From Streptomyces albus subsp. albus (lineage in GTDB: Bacteria > Actinomycetota > Actinomycetes > Streptomycetales > Streptomycetaceae): 64,000 nucleotides of DNA. Position numbers and translations under genes: made by a program. The notes under the pieces were generated by a model. The model had not been told where the DNA came from. It ran no database searches and saw only the letters and a list, made by a program, of their open reading frames with translations. Every line of letters begins with the position of its first letter. Position 1 is the first letter of the stretch. The stretch spans positions 124,001 through 188,000 of the forward strand of contig NZ_JODR01000011.1 in NCBI RefSeq assembly GCF_000725885.1, read 5' to 3'. Shown piece after piece: positions 26,039 to 33,827 of the stretch.

Positions 26039-29000
26039 TTGGCCACCTCGGAACCGTCCGGCTCGCCCACCGCTTCCGCCCCCGACACCCCCACCGTCTC
26101 CGAAGCCGAGCGCGGCAGCCTCGCCCGGCGCACCCTCCTCCAGGTCTCGGCCGCGGCGGGCGGCGCCCTCCCCGTCGGCGCCGCCGCCCCGGCCGCGCCC
26201 GCCACGGCGGCCCCCGCACCGGCCGCCGCACCCGGAGCGGCACAGGCCGCAGCCCGCTCGCGCACCGTCACCTTCTCCGCCGCCACCAACGGCGCAGCCA
26301 CCCTCGTGCCCGGCGCACGCCGGCTCATCGCGGAGATGCAGAACACCCTCTGGTCCATCCCCCGCAACGGGGGCAAGGCCCGCCCCCTCAGCGTCCCCGG
26401 ACTGGAGCCCACCCGGCCCGTCCTCGCCCCCGACGGCAAGACGCTGGCCGTGTGCGCCTACCACGGCGGCGGCTTCCACATCTGGACGCTGCGCCCCGAC
26501 GGTTCCGCGCTCACCCAGCGCACCGACGGGCCGTGGGACGACCGCGGCCCCGCCTGGTCGCCCGACGGCACCCGGATCGCCTTCGCCTCCGAACGCCGCG
26601 GCGACCCGGTGGCCGGCAGCCCCTACCGCATCTGGGTGCTCGACCTGCGCACCGGCAAGCTGATGCGGCTGACCGGGAACGACGACCAGGACGGCCCCCT
26701 CCAGGACGGCGCCTGGGAGGACTTCGACCCCGCCTGGTCCGTCGACGGCGAGCGCGTGCTGTGCGTACGCGGCGGCGTCGTCAAGGGGGAGAGCGGCCCC
26801 ACCCTCGTCTCCCGCACCCTCGTGTCCGTCGCCGCCGACGGCAGCGGCGACGTACGGACCGAACACGAGGACAAGACCAAGGGCGTCTCCTTGATGACGC
26901 CCGCCGTCTCCCCGTCCGGGAAGATCGCCTACCTGCGCACCACCCCGGCACCCGCGGCGTCCTGCACCCTGGTCGTGGACGGCGAGGCCGTGCCCGTCGA
27001 AGGCGATCTGGCGCCGGTGCCGCCCCGCTGGGCGGACCGCGAGACCCTGCTGCTGAACATCTCCGGCACCTTCCGGCTGCTGCGCCCGAACCGGCCCCAG
27101 ACCACCGAACGCATCCCGTTCACCGCCGAACTGGCCACCACCCGGCCCCGCTACCACGTCAAGGACTACGGCTTCGAGGCCCCCGGACGCCACCGGGTGC
27201 GCGGCGTGCAGCAGCCCGTCCTCTCCCCGGACGGCGAACACGTCGCCTTCGTCGCCCTCAACACCCTCTGGCTGGCCCGCACCGACGGCCACGGCCGGCC
27301 CCGCCCGCTCGTACGGGCCCGCGCGACCCGCTACGTGTGCGCGCCCTCCTTCACCCGGGACGGCAAAGCGCTGCTCTACAGCGACGACCGGGACGGGCTG
27401 CTGGCCGTCCGCAGACACGAGCTGTCCACCGGCAAGGACCGGCAACTGGCCGACGGCGGCCGGGTCTTCGGCACCCTCTCACCCGACGGCAGCCGGCTCG
27501 CCTGCCTCGACATGGCCGGCAACCTGGTCGTCAAGGACCTCGCCGGCGGCCGTGAACGTGTCCTGGCCGCGCCCATGGGCGGTGGCGGCATCCCCGGCCC
27601 GCCCAGCTGGTCACCCGACGGCAGCCGCATCGCCCTGTGCGACCGCAACCGGCTCAACCAGCGGTTCCGCGAGGGCTACAACCTCATCCGCGTCGTCGAC
27701 GCCGACAGCGGCGAGGACGCCCTGCACCCGCTCGCCGAACACGCCTCCCTCGCCGACCGCTACGCCTCCGGGCCCGTCTGGTCACCCGACGGCCGCTGGA
27801 TGGCGGCCGTCTGCGAATCGGCGCTGTGGGTCCTGCCCGTCGCCGAGGACGGCAGCCCCGCGGGCAAGGCTCGCAGGCTCACCGACGAGAGCGCCGACCA
27901 CCCCTCCTGGTCCGGCGACTCGCGCACCCTGCTGTACCTGTCCGCCGGCACCCTGCGGCGCGTGCCCGTCACCGGGGGGAAGCCCCGCACCGTACGCCTG
28001 GAGCTGTCCTGGCGGCGGCCCGCCCCCAAGGAGACCGTCGTCCACGCCGGACGGCTGTGGGACGGCACCGGACCCGGCGTCCGCGAGGACGTGGACATCG
28101 TGCTGCGCGACGGGCGCATCACCGAGATCGCCCCGCACCGCGGCGGGCGCCGTGCCCAGCGCCGCGTCGACGCCTCCGGGCTGACGGTGCTGCCCGGCCT
28201 GTGGGACACCCACACCCACCCCTGGCAGACCACCTACGGCGGCCGGCAGACCGTCACCCAGCTCGCCTACGGCATCACCACCGCCGTCTCCTTCGGCGGC
28301 TTCGCATACGAACAGGCCCGGCTGCGCGAGGCCGTGGCCTCCGGAGCCCTGGCCGGCCCCCGGCTGCTGGCCACCGGCGAACTGCTCGACGGCTCCCGCG
28401 TCGCCTACAGCATGGGCAGGGCCCACCGCACCCGGAAGGGCCTGCGCCGCTCACTGGAGCGCGGCGGCGCCCTCGACTGGGACTTCGTCAAGACATACGT
28501 GAGGGCCCCGGCGGACGCCATGCGCGAGGCCGCCGCCTACGCCCACGAGAAACTGGGCGTCCGCTCCGGCAGCCACCTGTGCACCCCCGGCATCCAGATC
28601 GGCCAGGACCTGACGACCCACCTCCAGGCCACCCAGCGGCTGGAGTTCGGCCACGCCACCACCGCCACCGGGCACGCCTACGAGGACGTCATCGGCATCT
28701 ACACCACCCCGGGCGACTTCCACCTGGTGGCCACCCCCTTCCCCGCCTCCCCGCTGCTGGGCGCCGACCCTGGGCTGGCCGACGACGAACGGGTGCGGCG
28801 GCTGATGCCGCCGTGGGACGTCCAGGCCGTCCGCGAACTGGCCGCCCGCCCGCCCACCGACGACGAACTGGCCACACTCGACACCGAGACGGCCGTCTAC
28901 CGCCGGGTCCTCGCCGCAGGCGGCACCGTCGCCCTGGGCACCGACCAGCCCCTGGTACCCGTCGGCCTCCACCTCCACCTGGCGCTGCGGGCCCTCCACC

Positions 29001-29317
29001 GGGCCGGCCTCGCCCCGCACGAGGCGCTGCGCACGGCGACGCTGCTGCCCGCCCGCGTCTTCGGCCTGGACAAACAGCTCGGCACCGTCGAAGAGGGCAA
29101 GCTGGCCGACCTCACCCTGGTGGACGGCGACCCGCTGAGCGACTTCGACACCCTCGTCAACACGGTCACCACCATCCGCGGCGGCGTACCGTACGAGCAG
29201 CGCGACCTGCTGGACGCCTGGTCCGGCACGCAGTCCCACCCCCAGGGCGCCGCCGCCCACTGGCACCACGTCAGCCGCCAGCAACGCCGCGACGGCTGCT
29301 GCGACCTGGGCCACTGA
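26039..29317 (+). CDS. Tat-exported beta-propeller plus amidohydrolase fusion protein
   Basis: A 1092-residue protein starting TTG 26039 after GGGAGGA. The twin arginines R30-R31 (SLARRTLLQVSAAAGGA) and an Ala/Pro-rich stretch look like a Tat signal. Residues ~90-660 contain repeated PD40/TolB-like propeller blades, each with a PDG or PSG turn after a W or V (AWSPDGTRIAF, SWSPDGSRIAL, VWSPDGRWMAA). Residues ~675-1070 are an amidohydrolase with LWDTHTHPW (H-x-H near 723/725) and VALGTDQPL (Asp near 967). The substrate is unknown; related fusions are annotated as imidazolonepropionase-like or TolB-amidohydrolase. It is monocistronic, followed by a terminator. The two extra His-rich and Cys ends (HWHHV, GCCDLGH) are unusual. 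Confidence 0.85.
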   Translation: MATSEPSGSPTASAPDTPTVSEAERGSLARRTLLQVSAAAGGALPVGAAAPAAPATAAPAPAAAPGAAQAAARSRTVTFSAATNGAATLVPGARRLIAEMQNTLWSIPRNGGKARPLSVPGLEPTRPVLAPDGKTLAVCAYHGGGFHIWTLRPDGSALTQRTDGPWDDRGPAWSPDGTRIAFASERRGDPVAGSPYRIWVLDLRTGKLMRLTGNDDQDGPLQDGAWEDFDPAWSVDGERVLCVRGGVVKGESGPTLVSRTLVSVAADGSGDVRTEHEDKTKGVSLMTPAVSPSGKIAYLRTTPAPAASCTLVVDGEAVPVEGDLAPVPPRWADRETLLLNISGTFRLLRPNRPQTTERIPFTAELATTRPRYHVKDYGFEAPGRHRVRGVQQPVLSPDGEHVAFVALNTLWLARTDGHGRPRPLVRARATRYVCAPSFTRDGKALLYSDDRDGLLAVRRHELSTGKDRQLADGGRVFGTLSPDGSRLACLDMAGNLVVKDLAGGRERVLAAPMGGGGIPGPPSWSPDGSRIALCDRNRLNQRFREGYNLIRVVDADSGEDALHPLAEHASLADRYASGPVWSPDGRWMAAVCESALWVLPVAEDGSPAGKARRLTDESADHPSWSGDSRTLLYLSAGTLRRVPVTGGKPRTVRLELSWRRPAPKETVVHAGRLWDGTGPGVREDVDIVLRDGRITEIAPHRGGRRAQRRVDASGLTVLPGLWDTHTHPWQTTYGGRQTVTQLAYGITTAVSFGGFAYEQARLREAVASGALAGPRLLATGELLDGSRVAYSMGRAHRTRKGLRRSLERGGALDWDFVKTYVRAPADAMREAAAYAHEKLGVRSGSHLCTPGIQIGQDLTTHLQATQRLEFGHATTATGHAYEDVIGIYTTPGDFHLVATPFPASPLLGADPGLADDERVRRLMPPWDVQAVRELAARPPTDDELATLDTETAVYRRVLAAGGTVALGTDQPLVPVGLHLHLALRALHRAGLAPHEALRTATLLPARVFGLDKQLGTVEEGKLADLTLVDGDPLSDFDTLVNTVTTIRGGVPYEQRDLLDAWSGTQSHPQGAAAHWHHVSRQQRRDGCCDLGH

Positions 29318-29321
29318 CCCA

Positions 29322-29360
29322 CCAAGGGGCCGCCACCTTTCCGGGGTGCCGGCCCCTTGG
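29322..29360 (+). terminator. Terminator after the propeller-amidohydrolase gene
   Basis: CCAAGGGGCCG (29322-29332) pairs exactly with CGGCCCCTTGG (29350-29360) over a 17-base loop, five bases after the stop. Downstream to 29632 there is no gene. That stretch holds a 12-bp palindrome CAGTGCGCACTG (29388-29399), the att-like repeat copy and the promoter-like element of the XRE cassette. Confidence 0.75.
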
Positions 29361-29462
29361 GGCCGCTGGCCCCCCGCGCGGTGAAAGACAGTGCGCACTG
29401 CACGGGCGGGGACCGCCGCTGTCACCACGCCGGCCACATGGACCGAGCCCTGGAAAGGCCTC

Positions 29463-29499
29463 GCTGCGGCAGGTTCCGCGCCATCACGATGGGCCGGAC
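29463..29499. repeat. Left copy of a 37-bp direct repeat matching the acyl-CoA dehydrogenase 3' end
   Basis: These 37 bases match 35318-35354 at 33 positions, in the same orientation; CGGCAGGTTCCG and GCCATCACGATG inside it are exact. Read on the reverse strand it encodes IVMARNLP, the C-terminal residues of the dehydrogenase, but continues without a stop because the stop codon is CAG. It may be the left junction of an integrated element, or a leftover gene end. Confidence 0.6.
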
Positions 29500-29521
29500 A
29501 CTCTTCGCGGTGTACCTTCCG

Positions 29522-29551
29522 TGATCGCCTACCCGACAACGCGAATATGGG
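29522..29551 (+). promoter_or_regulatory. Repeated promoter/operator-like element, copy 1 (before the XRE cassette)
   Basis: TGATCGCCTACCCGACAACGC (21 bases, 29522-29542) recurs at 31171-31191 with only two changes. In both places it is followed within a few bases by an AT-rich hexamer (GAATAT here, GATAAT in copy 2) and GGG. A shared site before the first gene and again right after the XRE gene suggests a common promoter with an operator for the XRE protein. Confidence 0.5.
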
Positions 29552-29632
29552 CGATGTGCCATGGACCGGAGCCCGGGATCGTCCTACCGTCCTCACTGTG
29601 GCAGGGATCGTCTCTGCGGCCGAGGGGGAACC

Positions 29633-29842
29633 ATGGCGCGTGAGGAACTGACTCGCCTTACCGGCAACGTCGGTGGTCCTGACTGTGACGACGACGATTG
29701 CCCGAATGTCTACCGGACCGCGAGCGGTTCGTTCGTCTTCCAGGGCAGCGTGTCCGACGCGTTCGCCCCACCCGCCGGGGAAGGATTGGTGGAGATTCCC
29801 GAGCACGTTCTGAGGGAGGCCATTCGTGCTCTTGGATGGTGA
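29633..29842 (+). CDS. Small conserved-looking protein of the XRE/DUF6879 cassette
   Basis: A 69-residue protein starting ATG 29633 after GAGGGGGAA. It begins MAREELTRLTGNVGGPDCDD, followed by DDCPNVYRT; the NVGG...CPNVY pattern with two Cys recurs, as I recall, in small Streptomyces proteins encoded next to XRE regulators. The C-terminus (LVEIPEHVLREAIRALGW) looks helical. The stop lies 14 bases inside the next gene, so translation is coupled. It has no known function. In this setting it may be the target or effector of the regulator. Confidence 0.7.
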   Translation: MAREELTRLTGNVGGPDCDDDDCPNVYRTASGSFVFQGSVSDAFAPPAGEGLVEIPEHVLREAIRALGW

Positions 29843-30350
29843 GGAATGGCGCCGGTTCTTCGACGCCTTCGAGCATGAAGCATGGCGGTTCGAGACGCAG
29901 CCCACGTACACCATTCCCAAGGAGCAGGCCAATGTGGCCCGGTTCCTGCGTGGTGAGGACAAGCCTGCCGACCACAATGCCCTTTGGCATGAACGCGTTC
30001 GCGGATACGTCGAGTCCGGAAAGCGCATCGGCCGTGTCCGCATCGTGCGCCGACCCCTTACCGACTATCAGCGGTACCAATTCGCCTGGGGAATCCCAGG
30101 AAACATCGCGGCAGGGGAAGACATCAGGATCCTGGATGTGACGCGAGACACCTTCGGATTGCCGCTTTCGGGCCGCGACTGGTGGATGTTCGACGACTCC
30201 CGCATCGCGCACCTGAACTTCCGTCCGGATGGAACCCAGATCAATCGTGAATCGTATGAAGGGGATACCGCGCCGTATCGGGAGTGGAAGCGGCTCGCTC
30301 TGGAGCACGCAGTGCCTTTCGAGGAGTACGTGAAGGCCCTTGACGCTTGA
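29826..30350 (+). CDS. DUF6879-like protein
   Basis: A 174-residue soluble protein with no catalytic motif I recognise. It starts GTG 29826 and overlaps the previous stop by 17 bases. The pattern LDGEEWRRFFDAFEHEAWRF-ET near the N-terminus, RVRIVRRPLTDYQRYQFAW in the middle and DWWMFDDSRIAHLNF later fits the family annotated DUF6879 in actinomycetes, which is usually encoded beside XRE/DUF5753 regulators. Its last bases overlap the regulator's TTG start. Codon choice is less extreme in GC than the core genes around it, consistent with acquired DNA. Confidence 0.7.
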   Translation: MLLDGEEWRRFFDAFEHEAWRFETQPTYTIPKEQANVARFLRGEDKPADHNALWHERVRGYVESGKRIGRVRIVRRPLTDYQRYQFAWGIPGNIAAGEDIRILDVTRDTFGLPLSGRDWWMFDDSRIAHLNFRPDGTQINRESYEGDTAPYREWKRLALEHAVPFEEYVKALDA

Positions 30351-31173
30351 CCCCGGCCGGCTGGGTCAGGCGAAGGCCGACCTGGCAGAAACGCTCCGCA
30401 GCATGCGTCGGCGAGCCGGGCGGACTCAGGTCTGGCTCGCTCTTCGCTGCAATATTTCCCAGACCAAGCTGAGCAACATCGAGACCGGGCGAGTCACCCC
30501 CGGTCTTGTTGACGTCGAGTTGATCCTCAAGGCTCTCGACGCGCCTCCGGAACTCGCCACACAAGTCGCCGCCCTCGCGCGCCTAGCAAGTACGGAGTGG
30601 CAAGGCAAGCGTGCGTCTTGGCGCAGGGGGCTGGAGAAACGGCAAGCAGAGCTGGCCGGTCTCGAACGGGAAGCCACCACACTTCGCTACTTCCTGCCGG
30701 CGATGGTGACGGGGCTGCTGGCCACGCCTGAATACATCAGGGCCGGCCTCAGTCACTCCCCGGTGGACACCAGCAAGACGGTCGCAAGGAAGCTGGAGCG
30801 ACAAGCAGTCCTCTACGACAGCGCTAAACACTTCACGTTCCTGCTGACGGAACAAGCTGTCAGGTGGGCCGTGGTCCCGCGCGCGGCGATGGCCGTCCAG
30901 ATGGATCGGATCGCCTCGATCTCCCACCTGCCCAATGTGCGTATCGGGGTCATCCCGACAGGAACGGTTGTCAGTCGTGGTCCGATGAACACTTTCACCG
31001 TGTACGACCAGCGATTGGCAACCGTCGAGACGTTTACCGGGCGTATCGTTTTTCAGGACGCCATAGATATCGCTGAGCATCTTGAAGTGTTCTGCGCGTA
31101 CGAGAGCCATGCATTTTTCGGCGATGAAATGAGAGCGCTACTCGCAGAGTGGGCCGCAGACTGCCGCGCCTGA
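30340..31173 (+). CDS. XRE-family regulator with DUF5753 ligand/partner domain
   Basis: A 277-residue protein starting TTG 30340, 11 bases inside the DUF6879 gene. Residues ~15-70 form the helix-turn-helix (RRRAGRTQVWLALRCNISQT, LSNIETGRV). Residues ~95-270 are the DUF5753 domain typical of Streptomyces XRE proteins that pair with small DUF397 or similar proteins (ATTLRYFLPAMVTGLLATPE, HLPNVRIGVIPTGT, VYDQRLATVETFTG). It probably represses its own cassette through the repeated element at 29522 and 31171. The second copy begins exactly at this gene's stop codon. Confidence 0.85.
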   Translation: MTLDPGRLGQAKADLAETLRSMRRRAGRTQVWLALRCNISQTKLSNIETGRVTPGLVDVELILKALDAPPELATQVAALARLASTEWQGKRASWRRGLEKRQAELAGLEREATTLRYFLPAMVTGLLATPEYIRAGLSHSPVDTSKTVARKLERQAVLYDSAKHFTFLLTEQAVRWAVVPRAAMAVQMDRIASISHLPNVRIGVIPTGTVVSRGPMNTFTVYDQRLATVETFTGRIVFQDAIDIAEHLEVFCAYESHAFFGDEMRALLAEWAADCRA

Positions 31174-31201
31174 TCACTTACCCGACAACGCTGATAATGG
31201 G
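31171..31201 (+). promoter_or_regulatory. Repeated promoter/operator-like element, copy 2
   Basis: TGATCACTTACCCGACAACGC (31171-31191) matches copy 1 at 29522 with two changes and runs into TGATAATGGG, which contains a good -10 (GATAAT, 31193-31198). It would drive the small genes downstream under the same regulator as the XRE cassette. Confidence 0.5.
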
Positions 31202-31337
31202 AGGGTCCTGCCCTGCCCCGGGGCAGCATCGAATCCGAAGGATCGCGGGGAGGCAGTCGGAATGATGAACGGTCCGAGTTCGGCAGAAAGGCGCCTGGGC
31301 GCTCCCGCCGTACGCCGCTCTCGAAGGGTGCGTCGGC

Positions 31338-31510
31338 ATGAGCGAGCCGAGTACCTGTCCGGGTGGGTCCGTAGGGCTACCGCTGAGCACGGACCGTGAA
31401 CCGGCGCCGGTTCCCGGTCGCGCGGGGTGCGCGGAGCTGGCAAACGTGCGGAATCGGCGCGGGTGGGCGGTGACTGGCCCAGCGTGACTGACTGCAACGT
31501 CTTTGTCCGA
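31338..31510 (+). pseudogene. Probable frameshifted small-protein gene
   Basis: ATG 31338, after GAAGGG, opens a frame of 49 codons: MSEPSTCPGG, then LPLSTDREPAPVPG, then CAELANVRNRR, and a stop at 31487. The expected continuation of this family, a GDWPSVTDCNV-like segment, is present immediately after but in the +2 frame (about 31463-31510). A single-base indel in the G-rich run near 31456-31470 would explain it. The CAEL...R...GDW..VTDCNV pattern is one I recall from small Streptomyces proteins next to XRE genes, so this is an inference from pattern memory. Confidence 0.4.
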
Positions 31511-31726
31511 CCGTGTTGGCCCGGCCCGAGCACGGCGGAGGAAATGGGTGGTGCCGGCGGAGTCGGTGACGCGGGCTTGAGTGTCCCGGCGTGCCAGCTG
31601 CCGAGTTGATGGGAAGCCGCAGGTCCCGGCCGCTCAGCACAAGAAGGGCGGGCGGCCGGGGTGGTTGTCGACGGCGCGGGTTGCATCCGTGCCGTCTCGG
31701 TGCTCAACCGGAAGGAGCGCGTGAGA

Positions 31727-31861
31727 ATGGGTAAGAAGAACGAGGACGAGTGGGACCCGTACGCCAATCAGGACCAGGTGACTGATCCCGACACTCGTGT
31801 CTCTCAGAACGGGGACGTCCACAGCAGCATGGCGGACGACGAGGACCGCGAAGGGAAGTAA
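31727..31861 (+). CDS. Small acidic hypothetical protein
   Basis: A 44-residue, very hydrophilic and acidic protein (MGKKNEDEWDPYANQDQVTD, ending SSMADDEDREGK), with no membrane span or known motif. ATG 31727 lies about ten bases after GGAAGGAG; GTG 31721 would add two residues. It precedes another tiny basic protein by five bases, so the two probably form one unit. The 239 bases upstream to 31487 hold only the tail of the broken gene and no other clear feature. It is possibly disordered, and its function is unknown. Confidence 0.55.
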   Translation: MGKKNEDEWDPYANQDQVTDPDTRVSQNGDVHSSMADDEDREGK

Positions 31862-31866
31862 AGCCC

Positions 31867-32055
31867 GTGATCCACGGTGAGAACCTGGCGAAGGACCTGC
31901 GGCGTGATCACGGTTTCGTCCACGTCGGACGCACCAGGGACGGCAACGCCGTGGTCATGCGCAAGGGCAAGCGGTGGACCGTGGTCCCCCTGCGGTGGCT
32001 CACCGAAGAGGCCGTCAGCACCATCAAGGCCCAGGCCGGGGTCAGCCTCGTGTGA
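31867..32055 (+). CDS. Small basic hypothetical protein
   Basis: A 62-residue protein (GTG 31867, with GAAGGGAAG about 12 bases upstream) reading MIHGENLAKDLRRDHGFVHV, then GRTRDGNAVVMRKGKRWTVV, then PLRWLTEEAVSTIKAQAG. The pattern suggests one compact beta-plus-helix domain and a net positive charge, opposite to its acidic upstream neighbour, so a complex of the two is conceivable. Family not recognised. A hairpin terminator follows 18 bases after the stop. Confidence 0.55.
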   Translation: MIHGENLAKDLRRDHGFVHVGRTRDGNAVVMRKGKRWTVVPLRWLTEEAVSTIKAQAGVSLV

Positions 32056-32073
32056 GTCCCGCAGACGGAGGAA

Positions 32074-32099
32074 CGCCCCTGCCGGAAGGGGCAGGGGCG
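32074..32099 (+). terminator. Terminator after the two small genes
   Basis: CGCCCCTGCC (32074-32083) pairs with GGCAGGGGCG (32090-32099) over a 6-base loop, followed by CTCCTTGG. From here to 32256, where the convergent DUF397 gene ends, I see nothing else. Confidence 0.7.
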
Positions 32100-32256
32100 C
32101 TCCTTGGCTGAAATCTTCCGCCCCGACCTGGACGAACGGCCCGGGGCGGCCCCGGACGGGCCGGAATGATCACCGTTCGGCTCCGGCGGCGGGACAGGGG
32201 GAAACCCGCCGAGCCTTCGAGGTGATGACCCGGCGGGGTCTGCCTGGTTGCCGGGC

Positions 32257-32484
32257 TTATCGGTCGAACTCGCCGTCTCGGGCTCCGTTGACGAACGCCT
32301 GCCATTCGGCCGCCGTGTACCGCAGTACGGTCCCCTCGGGGTCTGAGGGGTTCCGCAGCGCCTTCGCGCCGCCCGGGAGATCGGCCACCTCGATCCGGTT
32401 GTCCGGATCGCTGCCCGGCGCGCTCTTCCAGACGACGTTGCTGAGGTCGAGTCCGTACAGGTCAGCCTTCTGGCGTGCTTCCAT
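32257..32484 (-). CDS. DUF397-domain protein (second copy)
   Basis: A 75-residue protein, ATG 32484, overlapping the stop of the first DUF397 gene by one base (TGATG), so the two are translationally coupled. It shows the DUF397 pattern YGLDLSNVVWKSAPGSDPDN, then IEVADLPGG, ALRNPSDPEGTVLRYTAAEW and FVNGARDGEFD. DUF397 proteins, related to BldB/WhiJ-cluster small proteins, bind and modulate adjacent XRE regulators. Having two in tandem next to one XRE gene suggests gene duplication followed by divergence. Confidence 0.85.
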   Translation of the reverse strand: MEARQKADLYGLDLSNVVWKSAPGSDPDNRIEVADLPGGAKALRNPSDPEGTVLRYTAAEWQAFVNGARDGEFDR

Positions 32485-32711
32485 CAGGATTCGAACTCGC
32501 CCCGGGCTGCGGCGGACACGAAGAGCTGCCAGGCTGCGCGAGAGACCCGCGCGGCGGGGAGGTGAGGGTTCTTGGAGTCGCGGACAGCGGTGCCGTCCGT
32601 GTTCGGGATGTCGGCGACCTCGACGCACTGGCCGTTGCCGGCTGTGTAGCTGCTCTTGCGCCACGTCGCGCCGGAGAGGTCGGCCGCGTACAGGTCGGTC
32701 ATGATGCTCAT
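32484..32711 (-). CDS. DUF397-domain protein (first copy)
   Basis: A 75-residue protein. ATG 32711 is preceded by AGCGGGA and overlaps the XRE gene's end; ATG 32702 is the alternative start. The DUF397 core is complete: LSGATWRKSSYTAGNGQCVE, VADIPNTDGTAVRDSKNP, AAWQLFVSAAARGEF. It is the usual small partner of a WhiJ-type regulator, here encoded just downstream of it, and is expected to act by binding the regulator rather than DNA. Confidence 0.88.
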   Translation of the reverse strand: MSIMTDLYAADLSGATWRKSSYTAGNGQCVEVADIPNTDGTAVRDSKNPHLPAARVSRAAWQLFVSAAARGEFES

Positions 32712-32712
32712 T

Positions 32713-33585
32713 TCAATCCCGCTCTTTCTCGATACGGTCAACCAACTCGATGCTAGCCTCTTCGGTCATCGCTGCGCTCGTCAGGTTTCGGAAGAGGCGA
32801 CTGAGCTGCCTCAACGCGAGCTTGTCGTCCCGAAAATGGGACGTGTTGTCAGCGGACTCGGTGAAGGCGGCGTCTATGTCCGCATCCTTCCCGCTGCTGA
32901 ATAGAGTGAACGCGCCGGTGGTAGCGGCCTTCTCCCCTGCGCTGAACGGGAGGACTCGCAAGGAGACGTTGTCCAGCTCGGCAACTTCCTTCAACCTGCG
33001 CAGCTGCGCCCGCATCACGTCGTCACCACCGACGTTGAAGCGCAGCGCTGCCTCGGTGACCATGGCTTCGAGGTTCAGCGGGGCGTCATCACGAAGTCGC
33101 GCTTGGCGCCCCATCCGAACTTCGACCAGACCTTCAACCTGATCCGGACCGAGTGCTGTGAAGCTCACGCCCGTCACAGCGTGGGCGTACTCCGCGGTCT
33201 GCAACAGGCCCGGGATCAAGATGGGCTGGTACTCGAAGCAGCTCGCTGCTTCCGCCTCGTACGCCAGGAACTCGGCGTAGTTCGCAGAGATCACATCGTT
33301 GTAGGCGTGCCACCACGGAGGTACGCGCTGCCTGCCTCGGACCATCAGCTCGCGGAGTTCGTGGTACTTCTCCCGGTCGACATCGAAGAAGTCCATCAGG
33401 GCCTCGAAGTCCCGCTCGGTGCAGGCCCGCTTGCCCAGCTCCAGCCGACTGATCTTCGAGTTGTGGCAGTTGAGATGCGCACCAACCTCTTCGGTGGTCT
33501 TCCCTGCGTTGTCACGAAGAAGCCGCAGCTCTTGTCCGAGCCTGCGTCGGGCCGCGAGCGGACTACCGCTTTGGACGACGGACAC
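32713..33585 (-). CDS. WhiJ-like XRE/DUF5753 regulator
   Basis: A 290-residue DNA-binding protein, GTG 33585 with GGGGAG nine bases upstream. The N-terminal helix-turn-helix is LGQELRLLRDNAGKTTEEVG, AHLNCHNSKISRLELGKR. The DUF5753 domain (about residues 95-275) includes FEYQPILIPGLLQTAEYAHA, LRFNVGGDDVMRAQL, VSLRVLPFSAGE and AFTESADNTSHFRDD. With the DUF397 genes downstream and a divergent HATPase gene, this is the layout of whiJ-paralogue clusters that influence Streptomyces development and secondary metabolism. A 13-bp inverted repeat in the divergent intergenic region is a plausible operator. Confidence 0.88.
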   Translation of the reverse strand: MSVVQSGSPLAARRRLGQELRLLRDNAGKTTEEVGAHLNCHNSKISRLELGKRACTERDFEALMDFFDVDREKYHELRELMVRGRQRVPPWWHAYNDVISANYAEFLAYEAEAASCFEYQPILIPGLLQTAEYAHAVTGVSFTALGPDQVEGLVEVRMGRQARLRDDAPLNLEAMVTEAALRFNVGGDDVMRAQLRRLKEVAELDNVSLRVLPFSAGEKAATTGAFTLFSSGKDADIDAAFTESADNTSHFRDDKLALRQLSRLFRNLTSAAMTEEASIELVDRIEKERD

Positions 33586-33667
33586 GTTCCCAACTCCCCT
33601 CTCTCCGCCCGGTCGAGAGTACAGGCCGACGGGTTCAAGCTCTCCTGTTGCACGGATGCCGTAACCC

Positions 33668-33695
33668 TGCCGAGCGGAAGTTTGGCAGATTGCCA
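33668..33695. promoter_or_regulatory. Overlapping inverted repeats in the whiJ-like divergent promoter region
   Basis: TGGCA-gat-TGCCA (33683-33695) is a perfect 5+5 palindrome. It overlaps a wider pair, CTGCC (33668-33672) and GGCAG (33684-33688). It lies about midway between the XRE start (33585) and the HATPase start (33828) and is a reasonable binding site for the XRE dimer. No clear -35/-10 pair could be fixed. Confidence 0.4.
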
Positions 33696-33827
33696 TGCAG
33701 TGGCTTGACGGGAGAACCGGCGGAGCCGAATGATGCCGACTGTGACGCAGCGCGCTCAAGGCGTGACTCGCGGTCCACTCGGCATGCGCGACCGAGCGTG
33801 CGCCGACCAGCTCTGGAGGTTCCAGGC

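Noticed and set aside
29388..29399. 12-bp palindrome CAGTGCGCACTG near the left edge of the accessory block
   Set aside because: Perfect but short, single, and not clearly tied to a promoter. Noted inside the neighbouring terminator entry only.
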